64,000 nt of DNA from Paraburkholderia panacisoli. Lineage in GTDB: Bacteria; Pseudomonadota; Gammaproteobacteria; Burkholderiales; Burkholderiaceae. Shown in pieces: positions 35,696-44,471 of the stretch. Where the stretch lies: NCBI RefSeq assembly GCF_008369935.1, contig NZ_VTUZ01000024.1, positions 1 through 64,000 on the forward strand. Direction: 5' to 3'. Position numbers and translations under genes: made by a program. The notes under the pieces are model-generated. The model was not told the DNA's origin, searched no databases, and saw only the letters and a program-made list of their open reading frames with translations. Every line of letters begins with the position of its first letter. Position 1 is the stretch's first letter.

Positions 35696-37717
35696 TCAGC
35701 CGAGGGCGGCTTTTGCCGTCTCTACCACGTGCTCGACGGTGAAGCCGAAATGCTTGAACAGCACGCCAGCCGGGGCCGATTCGCCGAACGTGTCGATCCC
35801 GACCACGCCGCCTTCCAGACCCACGTACTTGCGCCAGAAATCCGTCACGCCCGCTTCGACCGCGACGCGGCGCACGCCGTGAGGCAAAACGCGTTCGCGG
35901 TATTCGGCGCCCTGCTTGTCGAACACCGTGGTCGACGGCATCGACACGACACGGGCCGCGATACCTTCACGCGCGAGCGGCTCGACCGCGTTCAGCGCCA
36001 ACTCGACCTCCGAACCGGTGGCGATCAGGATGATCTTGCGCGCGACGATCTCGTCGTTCCAGTCGCGCAGCACGTAGCCGCCCTTCTCGATGTTGGCGAT
36101 CTGCGCGTCGGTGCGCTCCGAGAACGCGAGGTTCTGACGGCTGAAGATCAGGCACGACGGGCCGTGATGTTCGACCGCGTGGGTCCAGGCCACCGCCGTT
36201 TCGACCGTATCGGCCGGACGCCACACTTGCAGGTTCGGAATCAGGCGCAGGCTCGCGACGTGTTCGATCGACTGGTGGGTCGGACCGTCTTCACCCAGAC
36301 CGATCGAGTCGTGCGTGAACACGAAGATCGACGGCGCCTTCATCAGCGCGGCGACGCGCAGCGCGTTGCGGCTGTAGTCCGAGAACGTCAGGAACGTGCC
36401 GCCGAACGCCTTGAAGCCGCCATGCAGCGCGAGGCCGTTGATCGCGGCGCTCATGCCGAATTCACGCACGCCGTAGTTCACGTAATTGCCGGCTGCCTTG
36501 CCTTCCGCGTTCACGCGCACCGCCTTCGCGGCCTTCCAGTTGGTCAGGTTCGAGCCGGTCAGGTCGGCGGAGCCGCCGAGCAGTTCGGGCAGCACCGCCG
36601 ACAGGCCTTCGATGGCCTGCTGCGATGCCTTGCGCGTCGCGACGGTTTCCGCGCGCTCGTTCGCGCCGGCGATGATCGCTTGCGCCTTTTCCTTCCAGTC
36701 CGCCGGCAGTTCCTTCGCGTTACGGCGCTTGAATTCCGCCGCTTCCTGCGGGTACTTCGCCGCGTAGGCCGCGAATGCCTTGTTCCATTCGCCTTCGATT
36801 TGCGCGCCGGACTCCTTCGCGTCCCACGCCGCATAGACTTCCTGCGGGATCACGAACGGCTCCCACTTCCAGCCGATCGCTTCGCGCGTGGCCGCGACTT
36901 CCTTGTCGCCGAGCGCCGCGCCATGCGAATCATGGCTGCCCGCCTTGTTCGGCGAGCCTTCGCCGATCACGGTCTTGCAGCAGATCAGCGTCGGCTTGTC
37001 GGACAGCTTGGCCTGCCTGATTGCCGCGTCCACTGCGTCGACGTTGTGGCCGACCACGTTCGGGATCACGTTCCAGCCGTACGCTTCGAAGCGCTTGGGC
37101 GTGTCGTCGTGGAACCAGTGCACCACTTCGCCGTCGATCGAGATGCCGTTGTCGTCGTAGAACGCGATCAGCTTGTTCAGCTTCAGCACGCCCGCCAGCG
37201 AGCATGCTTCGTGCGAGATGCCTTCCATCAGGCAGCCGTCGCCGACGAACACGTAGGTGTGGTGATCGACGATCTTCGCGTCAGGCTTGTTGAATTCGGT
37301 GGCGAGCAGCGACTCGGCGAGCGCCATGCCGACCGCATTCGCCAGACCCTGGCCGAGCGGGCCAGTGGTGGTTTCGACGCCCGGCGTGATGCCGTATTCC
37401 GGGTGGCCCGGCGTCTTCGAATGCATCTGGCGGAAGTTCTTCAGCTCTTCCATCGGCAGGTCGTAGCCGGTCAGGTGCAGCAGCGAGTACAGCAGCATCG
37501 AGCCGTGGCCGTTCGACAGCACGAAACGGTCGCGATCGGCCCATTGCGGGTTCTTCGGGTTATGGCGCAGATGACGCGACCACAAAGCCACGCCGATTTC
37601 GGCCATGCCCATCGGCATGCCGGGGTGACCGGAATTCGCTTTTTGAACGGCGTCCATGGACAACGCGCGGATTGCGTTGGCCATCAGGGAGGTGGGTGCG
37701 GGAGACGAAGTCGTCAT
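35696..37717 (-). CDS. tkt: Transketolase
   Basis: A 673-residue thiamine diphosphate enzyme of the pentose phosphate pathway. NSGHPGMPMGMAEIG near residues 27-41, GDGCLMEGISHEA with the ThDP-metal site, and FVFTHDSIGLGEDGPTHQ are hallmarks. I choose ATG 37717 (MTTSSPAPTS); the upstream 38 residues are unconserved. It is first in tkt-gap and divergent from the SpeE-like gene. Confidence 0.96.
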   Translation of the reverse strand: MTTSSPAPTSLMANAIRALSMDAVQKANSGHPGMPMGMAEIGVALWSRHLRHNPKNPQWADRDRFVLSNGHGSMLLYSLLHLTGYDLPMEELKNFRQMHSKTPGHPEYGITPGVETTTGPLGQGLANAVGMALAESLLATEFNKPDAKIVDHHTYVFVGDGCLMEGISHEACSLAGVLKLNKLIAFYDDNGISIDGEVVHWFHDDTPKRFEAYGWNVIPNVVGHNVDAVDAAIRQAKLSDKPTLICCKTVIGEGSPNKAGSHDSHGAALGDKEVAATREAIGWKWEPFVIPQEVYAAWDAKESGAQIEGEWNKAFAAYAAKYPQEAAEFKRRNAKELPADWKEKAQAIIAGANERAETVATRKASQQAIEGLSAVLPELLGGSADLTGSNLTNWKAAKAVRVNAEGKAAGNYVNYGVREFGMSAAINGLALHGGFKAFGGTFLTFSDYSRNALRVAALMKAPSIFVFTHDSIGLGEDGPTHQSIEHVASLRLIPNLQVWRPADTVETAVAWTHAVEHHGPSCLIFSRQNLAFSERTDAQIANIEKGGYVLRDWNDEIVARKIILIATGSEVELALNAVEPLAREGIAARVVSMPSTTVFDKQGAEYRERVLPHGVRRVAVEAGVTDFWRKYVGLEGGVVGIDTFGESAPAGVLFKHFGFTVEHVVETAKAALG

Positions 37718-37950
37718 GTCGAGTCCGGAGACAGAGTCAGAAAGCGGTGTGCGCTTGAGGACCGGGAGCTCGGCGGCCAGTTCGCTACGGCGCACGGTGC
37801 GGCGCCGGTAGACGCGAAACGGGCAGAGCAAACGGACAAGGCTGAAAGCGACACATTCTAACAGATCGTTGCCCCGCGTCCGCCCGGAACGCCGCCTGGC
37901 CGTGCGGTCCGGCGCACATGCCGAGGCCGCGACCCGCGGCGCACTTTACA

Positions 37951-38868
37951 ATGAGTCAACCGAATCCACCCGGCTCCGAATCGAGCCCGTCATCCGTGAA
38001 CGCTCCGCTGCTGTTCCACCCGAATTCAGACGCTGTGTACGGATTCGCGCAGGCCCGGCTCTTGGCGCGCGTCGATTCACCATATCAGCGTATCGAGGTG
38101 TGGGACACACCGCAGCTCGGCCGGCTTTTCACGCTCGACGGCCGCCCGATGACGTCCACCGGCGACGAGTTCATCTATCACGAATGCATGGTCCATCCGA
38201 CGGCGCTCGCGCATCCGTCGCCGCGCGCGGCGCTGGTGCTGGGCGGCGGCGATGGCGGCGCCGCGCGGCAACTGCTGCGGCATCCGGGTATCGAACGGAT
38301 CGTGGTGGCGGAGCTGGACGCGCAAGTGGTCCGCCTGACACGCGAGTATTTGCCCGAGGTGCACGGCGGCGCGTTCGACGATCCGCGCGTCGAACTGGTG
38401 ATCGACGACGCCGCGCACTATGTCGCGGCCACGGCGCCGGCGCAGTTCGACCTCGTCGTGTTCGATCTGACGCCGCCCGACTCACCCGCCGCCGGCCTGT
38501 ATACACGCGCCTTCTACGAACAGCTCAAGCGCGTGATGAGCACACCCGCCGCGCTCTCCGTGCATCTCGGCTCGCCCTATTTCCACGCCCGCCGCGTGGC
38601 CGGCCTGCTTGACGACCTGCGCGCCGCGTTCACCCGGGTGCGCACGGTGAATACCTTCGTGCCGCTCTACGGCTCGCTGTGGATGATGGCAACCGCCAGC
38701 GACGCACTCGACCCCGCCGCCCTCACCCTAGACACGCTCACCGAGCGCCTCGCCGCGCGCCGAATCGATTCGCTCAAGCACTACGATCCGGCCATGCACG
38801 CCGGACTCTTCTCGGCATCGCGGTCCGTGCGCGATAAACTAAGTCAATTCTTAAAGCCATCAAGCTAA
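37951..38868 (+). CDS. SpeE-like polyamine aminopropyltransferase
   Basis: A 305-residue methyltransferase-fold protein resembling spermidine synthase. The dcSAM/SAM-binding motif VLGGGDGGAARQLLRH is clear, as is the QRIEVWDTPQLGRLFTLDG N-terminal block. The motif after strand 4 reads FDLTPPDSPAAGLYTRAFYE in place of the usual DSTDPxGPA, so substrate use may differ. I start at MSQPNPPGSE (37951); the first 30 residues are low complexity. The symbol is left blank because activity is uncertain. Confidence 0.8.
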   Translation: MSQPNPPGSESSPSSVNAPLLFHPNSDAVYGFAQARLLARVDSPYQRIEVWDTPQLGRLFTLDGRPMTSTGDEFIYHECMVHPTALAHPSPRAALVLGGGDGGAARQLLRHPGIERIVVAELDAQVVRLTREYLPEVHGGAFDDPRVELVIDDAAHYVAATAPAQFDLVVFDLTPPDSPAAGLYTRAFYEQLKRVMSTPAALSVHLGSPYFHARRVAGLLDDLRAAFTRVRTVNTFVPLYGSLWMMATASDALDPAALTLDTLTERLAARRIDSLKHYDPAMHAGLFSASRSVRDKLSQFLKPSS

Positions 38869-38981
38869 CGTGAGGGCACAATTTACGGTTGGTCGGACCG
38901 CGCTATACGCATGTCGGTACGCGAGCGCCGGCCTCGTCCCGTAACGTGCGCCCTGCCAATCTTCATGATCCGGAGAAACCC

Positions 38982-39395
38982 ATGACCGCCCCCCGCCCAG
39001 CCGGTGTGCCCTGGTTGACCCCCTATCTGACGGTACGCGACGCGCGTGCCTCGACGGCGTTTTTCGCGGCGGCTTTCGGCTTCGAAGTGCGCGACAGCGT
39101 CCAGGACGACGGCGTCGTCATGCACGTCGAGATGACTTATCAAGGGCAGTTGATCGTGATGTTCGCGCCGGAAGGCGCGTTCGGCTCGGCTGCGAAAACA
39201 CCCAAAAGCGCGGGCGCGATCGCCCCGCAATCGTTCTATGTCTATGTCGACGATGTCGACGCGGTTTACACGCGGGCACTGGCTGCCGGCGCGAAATCGC
39301 TGAGCGAGCCGCAGGATCAATTCTGGGGCGACCGGTTCGCTCAGGTCGAAGATCTGGACGGCTACCGTTGGGCGCTCGCTCGCCACCTTTCCTGA
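38982..39395 (+). CDS. VOC family (glyoxalase-fold) protein
   Basis: A 137-residue vicinal-oxygen-chelate protein of the PhnB/YdcJ-like type with the paired beta-alpha-beta3 pattern: LTPYLTVRDARASTAFFAAAFGFEV, a central IVMFAPEG strand and WGDRFAQVEDLDGYRWAL at the end. Candidate metal ligands cannot be all confirmed by eye, so it may be a binding protein and not an enzyme. The start at 38982 follows CGGAGAAACC. It lies 4 bases upstream of rsmE and may be co-transcribed with it. Confidence 0.83.
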   Translation: MTAPRPAGVPWLTPYLTVRDARASTAFFAAAFGFEVRDSVQDDGVVMHVEMTYQGQLIVMFAPEGAFGSAAKTPKSAGAIAPQSFYVYVDDVDAVYTRALAAGAKSLSEPQDQFWGDRFAQVEDLDGYRWALARHLS

Positions 39396-39399
39396 GCCA

Positions 39400-40155
39400 A
39401 TGAGTATTTTTTTGATGCCTCGCTTCTTCGTCGGTACCCCGCTCCGCCCCGACGACATCATGCAGCTTCCTGATGACGTCGTGCGCCACATCCTCGTGCT
39501 GCGCTTGCAGCCCGGTGATTCGATCGTGCTTTTCAACGGCGAGGGCGGCGAATACAGCGCCGAACTCGTCGAGGTCGAACGCCGCTCGGTCCAGGTGCGA
39601 ATTCGCGAATTCCGTCCAATCGAGGTCGAAGCGCCGTATCAGCTCACGCTGGCCCAAGGCATCGCGGGCGGCGACAAGATGGACTGGCTGATCGAAAAAG
39701 CGGTCGAGCTTGGCGCGTCGTGCTTCGTGCCGCTGACCACCACGCGCAGCGTCGTGCGTCTTGCCGGCGAGCGCGCGCAGCGGCGGCATGCGCATTGGCA
39801 GGGGATCGTGCGCGCGTCATGCGAACAATGTGGGCGTAACAGGCTGCCGGAAGTGATGCCGGTGCGCGAGATCGCCACCTGGCTTGGCGCACTGCCACGC
39901 GAGGCCGGCGAAGGCGAGCTGCGCATTTTGCTGTCGCCGCGCGCCAGCATCAGTTTCTCGGCGCTGCCCGCCACGCCGCCGCAAGGCCGCGTGACCGTGC
40001 TGGTCGGCCCGGAAGGCGGCTTTTCCGCCGCCGAGGAAGCGGCGGCCACCGATCACGGCTTCTCCGCCGTCGGCCTCGGACCACGCGTGCTGCGCACCGA
40101 GACCGCGGGCATCGCGGTGCTGTCGGCGCTCGCTGCGCGTTGGGGTGGCTGGTAA
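39400..40155 (+). CDS. rsmE: 16S rRNA (uracil-1498-N3) methyltransferase RsmE
   Basis: A 251-residue SPOUT-family enzyme with an N-terminal PUA-like domain (MPRFFVG onward, GDSIVLFNGEGGEY) and a knotted C-terminal domain whose SAM-binding motif reads VLVGPEGGFSAAEE then GLGPRVLRTETA. The ATG at 39400 is 4 bases after the VOC stop; the ATG at 39415 gives the more usual MPRFF start. It is followed by a strong terminator. Confidence 0.94.
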   Translation: MSIFLMPRFFVGTPLRPDDIMQLPDDVVRHILVLRLQPGDSIVLFNGEGGEYSAELVEVERRSVQVRIREFRPIEVEAPYQLTLAQGIAGGDKMDWLIEKAVELGASCFVPLTTTRSVVRLAGERAQRRHAHWQGIVRASCEQCGRNRLPEVMPVREIATWLGALPREAGEGELRILLSPRASISFSALPATPPQGRVTVLVGPEGGFSAAEEAAATDHGFSAVGLGPRVLRTETAGIAVLSALAARWGGW

Positions 40156-40202
40156 GGCAGCGTGCTCAAGTCGCCCACGCAAGGGGCACGAGCACCAAAA
40201 GC

Positions 40203-40228
40203 AAAGGCCCGCCGATCGGCGGGCCTTT
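40203..40228. terminator. Terminator between rsmE and the barstar gene
   Basis: A perfect palindrome AAAGGCCCGCC-GATC-GGCGGGCCTTT is followed by a pyrimidine-rich T tract on the plus strand, between convergent genes. Confidence 0.88.
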
Positions 40229-40272
40229 CTCTTTTCTCTTCCTGCTACAAGCTGTGCTTACACCGGCGAAAT

Positions 40273-40833
40273 TCAGGCAAACGAATAAAAGACCCGGAAC
40301 GCCACCTTGCGCTCGGCCCAGAATTCGGCCGCTTCGCGGAACACGTCCAGCAGCGTCTCGCGCCCTTCCTTGTCGAACTTCTGCGCAACCGGCAACTGTT
40401 CGAGCACGATCACGAAGCCCGGCTGCGCGCCGGCCTTATGGACGAGGTCGGTCAGGCAATCGTAGAGCGCGTCGTAATTCTTGCCGAAATGCTTGGGAAA
40501 CAGAAACGATGTCGCAATGGTCTCGAGCACTTCCTGCTTGGACAGCGCGTTCGCGCAGTAGGCATACAGAAAATGCTGGCCGAGCTGGCTGGCCTCGTCA
40601 GCGAGATCCTGCACGCGGAACGCGCGGATCGACTGGACGATGTTCGGTCGCACGGTCTTGAAAAGACTCATGGGCTCCTCGTTCGATGAAACCACCGTGC
40701 CAGCGTCGCCCTGGTTGTCGCGGCCCTGATCGCCGGCGCGCATCTTCATGACGCGTTGGAACAAATTGCCGTCGCCGGCCGCGAAAAGATCCCTCGCGAC
40801 TCCGGTGTCGTGCGCGTAGATGTTGTCGCTCAT
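40273..40833 (-). CDS. Barstar family ribonuclease inhibitor
   Basis: A protein of 186 residues with a C-terminal barstar domain (about 70-180) carrying FPKHFGKNYDALYDCLTDL, the typical RNase-binding helix, and ending EFWAERKVAFRVFYSFA. It should bind and block the RNase encoded immediately upstream and so protect the cytoplasm. The start is uncertain: MSDNIYAHDTG at 40833 gives a 54-residue N-terminal extension, while ATG 40671, directly after GAGGAG, would give the bare barstar domain (132 residues). The extension keeps coding character (LFAAGDGNLFQRVMKMRAG), so I keep it. Confidence 0.85.
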   Translation of the reverse strand: MSDNIYAHDTGVARDLFAAGDGNLFQRVMKMRAGDQGRDNQGDAGTVVSSNEEPMSLFKTVRPNIVQSIRAFRVQDLADEASQLGQHFLYAYCANALSKQEVLETIATSFLFPKHFGKNYDALYDCLTDLVHKAGAQPGFVIVLEQLPVAQKFDKEGRETLLDVFREAAEFWAERKVAFRVFYSFA

Positions 40834-40849
40834 GCCGTTCATCCCGATG

Positions 40850-41266
40850 TCATTCAACAATACGATTAAAACTGGTGTAGTGGTCGTCCGAGTAGTAACA
40901 ATCATCGGTTCGCTTTAGCGGACCACCGCAGACGATGCGACGCGCCCCGCGATTGCGCGCGCGCGGCGTGGGAACGGTGTATTCGTGGTAATAGCCGCGC
41001 CGATGGGGCGGCAGCAACCGTTCGCGATTGCCGAATACGATGCCGTCCTTTTCATACGGGTAAGGCCCGCCGGCCGCAATCAAGTTCAATGTGTTGACCG
41101 CTTCGCGCGGCAACTGCGCCAGCGCAACGGTGCCCTGAACCTGCGCGTTCGCTTCGGCCGACGCCGCGTAGTCGCGTGCGAACGCGCCAGGCACGGAGCC
41201 GAACAACGCACACAGCGTAGAAGCACCGATCAGCACGCCTTTGATGCGCAGCCACTTGCGTGCCAT
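40850..41266 (-). CDS. Secreted barnase/RNase Sa family guanyl-specific ribonuclease
   Basis: A 138-residue exported RNase. The signal peptide covers residues 1-30 (KGVLIGASTLCALFGSVPGAFA). The mature domain has the microbial RNase pattern with putative catalytic residues E95 (YYHEYTV), R110 (ARRIVCGG) and H129 (SDDHYTSFNRI), and a possible C113-C123 disulfide. It is followed within 17 bases by the barstar gene, the classic toxin-inhibitor order. About 44 bases upstream of its start is the 3' end of a group II intron. Role outside the cell (nutrient scavenging or competition) is inference. Confidence 0.88.
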   Translation of the reverse strand: MARKWLRIKGVLIGASTLCALFGSVPGAFARDYAASAEANAQVQGTVALAQLPREAVNTLNLIAAGGPYPYEKDGIVFGNRERLLPPHRRGYYHEYTVPTPRARNRGARRIVCGGPLKRTDDCYYSDDHYTSFNRIVE

Positions 41267-41309
41267 GTATCAAGGTTCCCCGCTGTTAGATCACGAGTTT
41301 GACGACCAT

Positions 41310-44101
41310 GTAGGGTAGCCCCCTCTCCTTTCGGATCAGGGGCCCCCTAAGAACTGTACGTGCGAGTTTCCCCGCATACAGCTCAAGCCTACATGCAAAG
41401 TCCCGCTTATAACAGAACCGGCTTAGTCACCACAAGCTTACCAGCATGCACTTGACGGTGGCAGTCCGGGTGAAGCAACACTCGATTGGAAATAGCGTCT
41501 GACCCGCCCAGCATTCGATAAGTCAAATGATGATCGTGCCAACCGGTTTCTTCCGTCAAGCCTTGTCCGCAGTGCGCACATAGTCCGTTCTGCGACATGT
41601 ACAACGAGACCCATTGTTTGCGGTAGCGCTTCGAAAGCCACATCCGCTCCTGACGCAGGGTCTCGCCGTATTGCTCCCATCTGACATCGAAGGGATTGTA
41701 TTCACCCGTCACTTTCTTGGTTCGCCGGATCGGCGTGCTGCTCGGCCGGAACAACTCCAGCAACCAAGTACTGCCATCGTCTTCCGCTATCGACGCACCG
41801 AATACCCACGTCCGTTTGCCGACGGTGTGAAAATACTTCTTCCTCACCCAACTAGCATTCTTCTGTGGATGCCGGCGTCTGCACCACCGCCAGAGCTTCT
41901 TGAAAACTAGATGCTCTATGCGGCTGTACGCCTGCTTTGCCACGACGGGGCTGTGATACTGCGCCCAGCCTCGCAACATCGGATTCAGCAGAAGGATAAG
42001 ACCTTCCTGCGTTGCCTCCTTGTTGCCGCTGATCGTTTCCGCCACCTTGCGATAGAACGTCTTCACGTTCTTCTTGCTCGGCTTGATGAGCAGCTTTCCC
42101 GAGTATTTCCGGAAATTCCACCCTAGGAAGTCGAAGCCGTCATCAATGTGACAGACCCGCGTTTTCTCCTCCGATAGCCGCAATCCTCGAACATCAAGGA
42201 ATGCTTCGACCCAAGGTTTCACTTCGTTTTCTAGCAACTCCTTCGAGTTGCCAGTGATCACGAAGTCGTCCGCGTATCGCACCACATTCACTTTCAGCTT
42301 CGAGGCTTTAACCACTCCGTACCGAGCACGAAGGTGCTTCAGTAGTTCATGTTCAAGCCCGTTCAGCGTCACGTTAGCCAGCGTCGGGGAGATAATCCCT
42401 CCCTGTGGCGTACCGGCCTCAGTCGCCTGTAGCTGACCCTTGTAAATCAGGCCAGCCTTCAACCACTTCCGGAGGATCTCCACGTCCATAGGGACATGTT
42501 GCTCTAGCCAATCGTGGTTGATGTGGTCAAAGCAGCCCTTGATATCGGCTTCCAGTATCCATTGGGCCGAAGCCTTCTTGGACGTGCAAACAAATATCTG
42601 ACTCTTCGCGTCGGCCGTCGAGCGATTACGTCTGAACCCGTAAGAGTTCGGTTCACTCGTCGATTCCGACACCGGCTCCAATGCCAGCAGATACAGAGCC
42701 TGCATTGCCCTGTCCCGCATGGTTGGAATACCCAGAGGGCGTTCCTTTCCATTGGCCTTGGGGATAAAAACCCTCCGTAATGGCAGGGGTCTGTATCCAC
42801 GCCGCTTCAACCTGCCGACAGCTGCCCATCGGCTTTCAGGCGAGTCCCATAGCTCACGATCGACTCCCGCCGTTCGCGCACCCTGGTTCTGCGTAACACG
42901 TCGTACCGCATACAACTTTGCGGACAACGTGCGGGTCAGCATCCGTTGCAGGGCTTTCACTCTGCGCCAATTGCCTTCCCGCGTCGCCTTCGCAATTCGA
43001 ATCTGCATCCCTCTCACGTTCCGTTCTACTCGACGCCAATCTACGGCGTGCCAGTTGTCCGGCGCGTGGGAAAGCGCAGATCCAGTCTTCCGACCAGATA
43101 CTTTCATGCTGCTCTCCTACCTGGAAAAGTCCCCAGACAGAAGGCGCATCTCCCCCAGCGGGGTAGATACACCCCGCTGGGGAACAACAAAACTCAATGC
43201 AGGCGCATGCACCTGCATCTGACCAAGTTACAGAGGGTAGTCAGCCGTCTTGCGACGGTAGGCCAGACGGAAGTCTGCCCGCTTATCGCGTGGAGTAATG
43301 TCTCAACCCCTATCCGGACCGTTACAGCCCGGCATTCGCTTTTTCCGTCCTCCCATACCTGCACAATCAACAGCGTCCCTTGCGGTTCGCCTGCCAGCCG
43401 TACTGCGCTGGCAACCATACAGGCTTACCACGTTCCCGGCATGTCACAAGACTGACGTAGGTCCCACCTATCCCCCGGCGGTCTGTTGACGACGTAACCC
43501 GAACTTTCAACGGGTTATCCGACCGCATACCGTTTTGGTTAGTGCCCAGCAGCAGTTGGCACTGTCCTTATCACGAGGTTTATCAGTGATTCACATACGT
43601 TGACCATATCAGCCAGCCTAGCTCCGAATCCCCTGCTGCTGAGGATTACTAGACGGACACCTCGCGGTGCTCGCCTACCCGAAACGTCCGGGGGCTTCAT
43701 TGTCAGAAGAGCTTCACACCCCACCGTCACCAGTGACGCATGTCTTCCTAGGCTACTGCTAGTCGCATAGCAGGTTCGCTACCTCGTTCCTTTACGGCAC
43801 GAAGTTGAACAATGACACGCCGAGCTTTGCGCTCGACTGTCGCCGAACCGCGCCCAATTAAGGATGCGTTTATTACATACTCCAATCCGCTTGGTTAGCG
43901 GGGTTGAAGCCGCTAACTGGGCGGAACCTGACGGTAATCAGGTCAATGCAGTCGAATCAATCGACGCGAACGCCGATCGACACATACGGCAGCGATTCCT
44001 AGCCAACGGCACTAAGTTTCGCTTACTTCACAAGGGTGGCATCAAGGTGCCACGCATATGGGACGGCTTTCGCCGTCCAGTCGATGCGACGCGTGTCGCA
44101 C
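41310..44101 (-). mobile_element. Complete group II intron (about 2.8 kb) with maturase ORF in domain IV
   Basis: On the minus strand the element starts with GUGCG (44097-44101) and ends with AC at 41311-41310. Domain V is a 34-nt hairpin at 41351-41384 starting GAGC, and domain VI follows it. EBS1 is the GAAAGU in a hairpin loop (stem 43496-43501/43511-43516), fully complementary to the last six bases of the 5' exon (ACTTTC, 44102-44107), which fixes the 5' border. The roughly 990 bases ahead of the ORF are domains I-III. A strong CCCCAGCGGGG hairpin lies at 43153-43182 just before the ORF. The ORF is intact, so the element looks competent. Confidence 0.9.
41407..43107 (-). CDS. Group II intron reverse transcriptase/maturase (LtrA type) with HNH domain
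   Basis: A 566-residue intron-encoded protein. RT blocks 0-7 run from about 70 to 330, with the catalytic LEADIKGCFD (D189) and YADD at 278-281. The maturase X domain is at about 345-440 (MLRGWAQYHSPVVAKQAYSRIEHLVFKKLWRW), and a C-terminal HNH endonuclease at about 515-556 has CAHCG, HDHHLTYRMLGGSD and HPDCHRQVH. GGAG precedes the ATG. It supports splicing and retrohoming of its host intron. The sequence suggests a chloroplast-like class IIB element, from memory. Confidence 0.95.
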   Translation of the reverse strand: MKVSGRKTGSALSHAPDNWHAVDWRRVERNVRGMQIRIAKATREGNWRRVKALQRMLTRTLSAKLYAVRRVTQNQGARTAGVDRELWDSPESRWAAVGRLKRRGYRPLPLRRVFIPKANGKERPLGIPTMRDRAMQALYLLALEPVSESTSEPNSYGFRRNRSTADAKSQIFVCTSKKASAQWILEADIKGCFDHINHDWLEQHVPMDVEILRKWLKAGLIYKGQLQATEAGTPQGGIISPTLANVTLNGLEHELLKHLRARYGVVKASKLKVNVVRYADDFVITGNSKELLENEVKPWVEAFLDVRGLRLSEEKTRVCHIDDGFDFLGWNFRKYSGKLLIKPSKKNVKTFYRKVAETISGNKEATQEGLILLLNPMLRGWAQYHSPVVAKQAYSRIEHLVFKKLWRWCRRRHPQKNASWVRKKYFHTVGKRTWVFGASIAEDDGSTWLLELFRPSSTPIRRTKKVTGEYNPFDVRWEQYGETLRQERMWLSKRYRKQWVSLYMSQNGLCAHCGQGLTEETGWHDHHLTYRMLGGSDAISNRVLLHPDCHRQVHAGKLVVTKPVLL

Positions 44102-44181
44102 GAAAGTCGTAAGGGTATCGCTAATGGCCTTTGGAATCAACGTTCGCCGGGCCGGCGGAGGCTGCCGGATCGTGCGGAAAA

Positions 44182-44197
44182 GGCCCCAGTCGGGGCT
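44182..44197 (-). terminator. Small hairpin terminator downstream of maeB
   Basis: The stem GCCCC/GGGGC with a 4-base loop is followed on the minus strand by CTTTT. It lies between the intron insertion site and the candidate RNA and may end the maeB transcript; the short stem makes this tentative. Confidence 0.4.
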
Positions 44198-44259
44198 TTG
44201 ACGACTTTTGACAGAATGTTTAGCTCAACCGGGCTAAACTTTGCCTGACTGTGCGAATG

Positions 44260-44428
44260 GAGGGGCAATGCAGGCTAATCTGGACACGGCCCGCACGCCT
44301 CTTTGTTCCTCGTGGCGAGAGCCGTGGGCATGCAGTCTTTGAAGGTGAATTGTGTCATTAGCCGTATTTAGGGTGGCAATCCCCTGCTTTACCCTCAGGC
44401 GTGCCCGTTGCAGGCACGCCTTTTTTTG
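44260..44428 (+). ncRNA. Candidate structured RNA with intrinsic terminator
   Basis: Between the intron and maeB the plus strand folds as a long interrupted hairpin: GAGGG (44260-44264) with CCCTC (44392-44396), GCAGG (44270-44274) with CCTGC (44383-44387), CTAAT (44275-44279) with ATTAG (44357-44361), and GACAC (44283-44287) with GTGTC (44352-44356), with a large 3' bubble at 44362-44382. It ends in a strong terminator, GGCGTGCC/GGCACGCC plus seven T (44398-44426). A TTGACA lies at 44208-44213, but the best -10 is badly spaced. The shape is 6S-like, though I cannot identify the family. No protein gene ends at this plus-strand terminator. Confidence 0.45.
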
Positions 44429-44471
44429 CATGGCGCGCGATCAGCCGGCGCCATGCGTCACCGGGCCGGAA

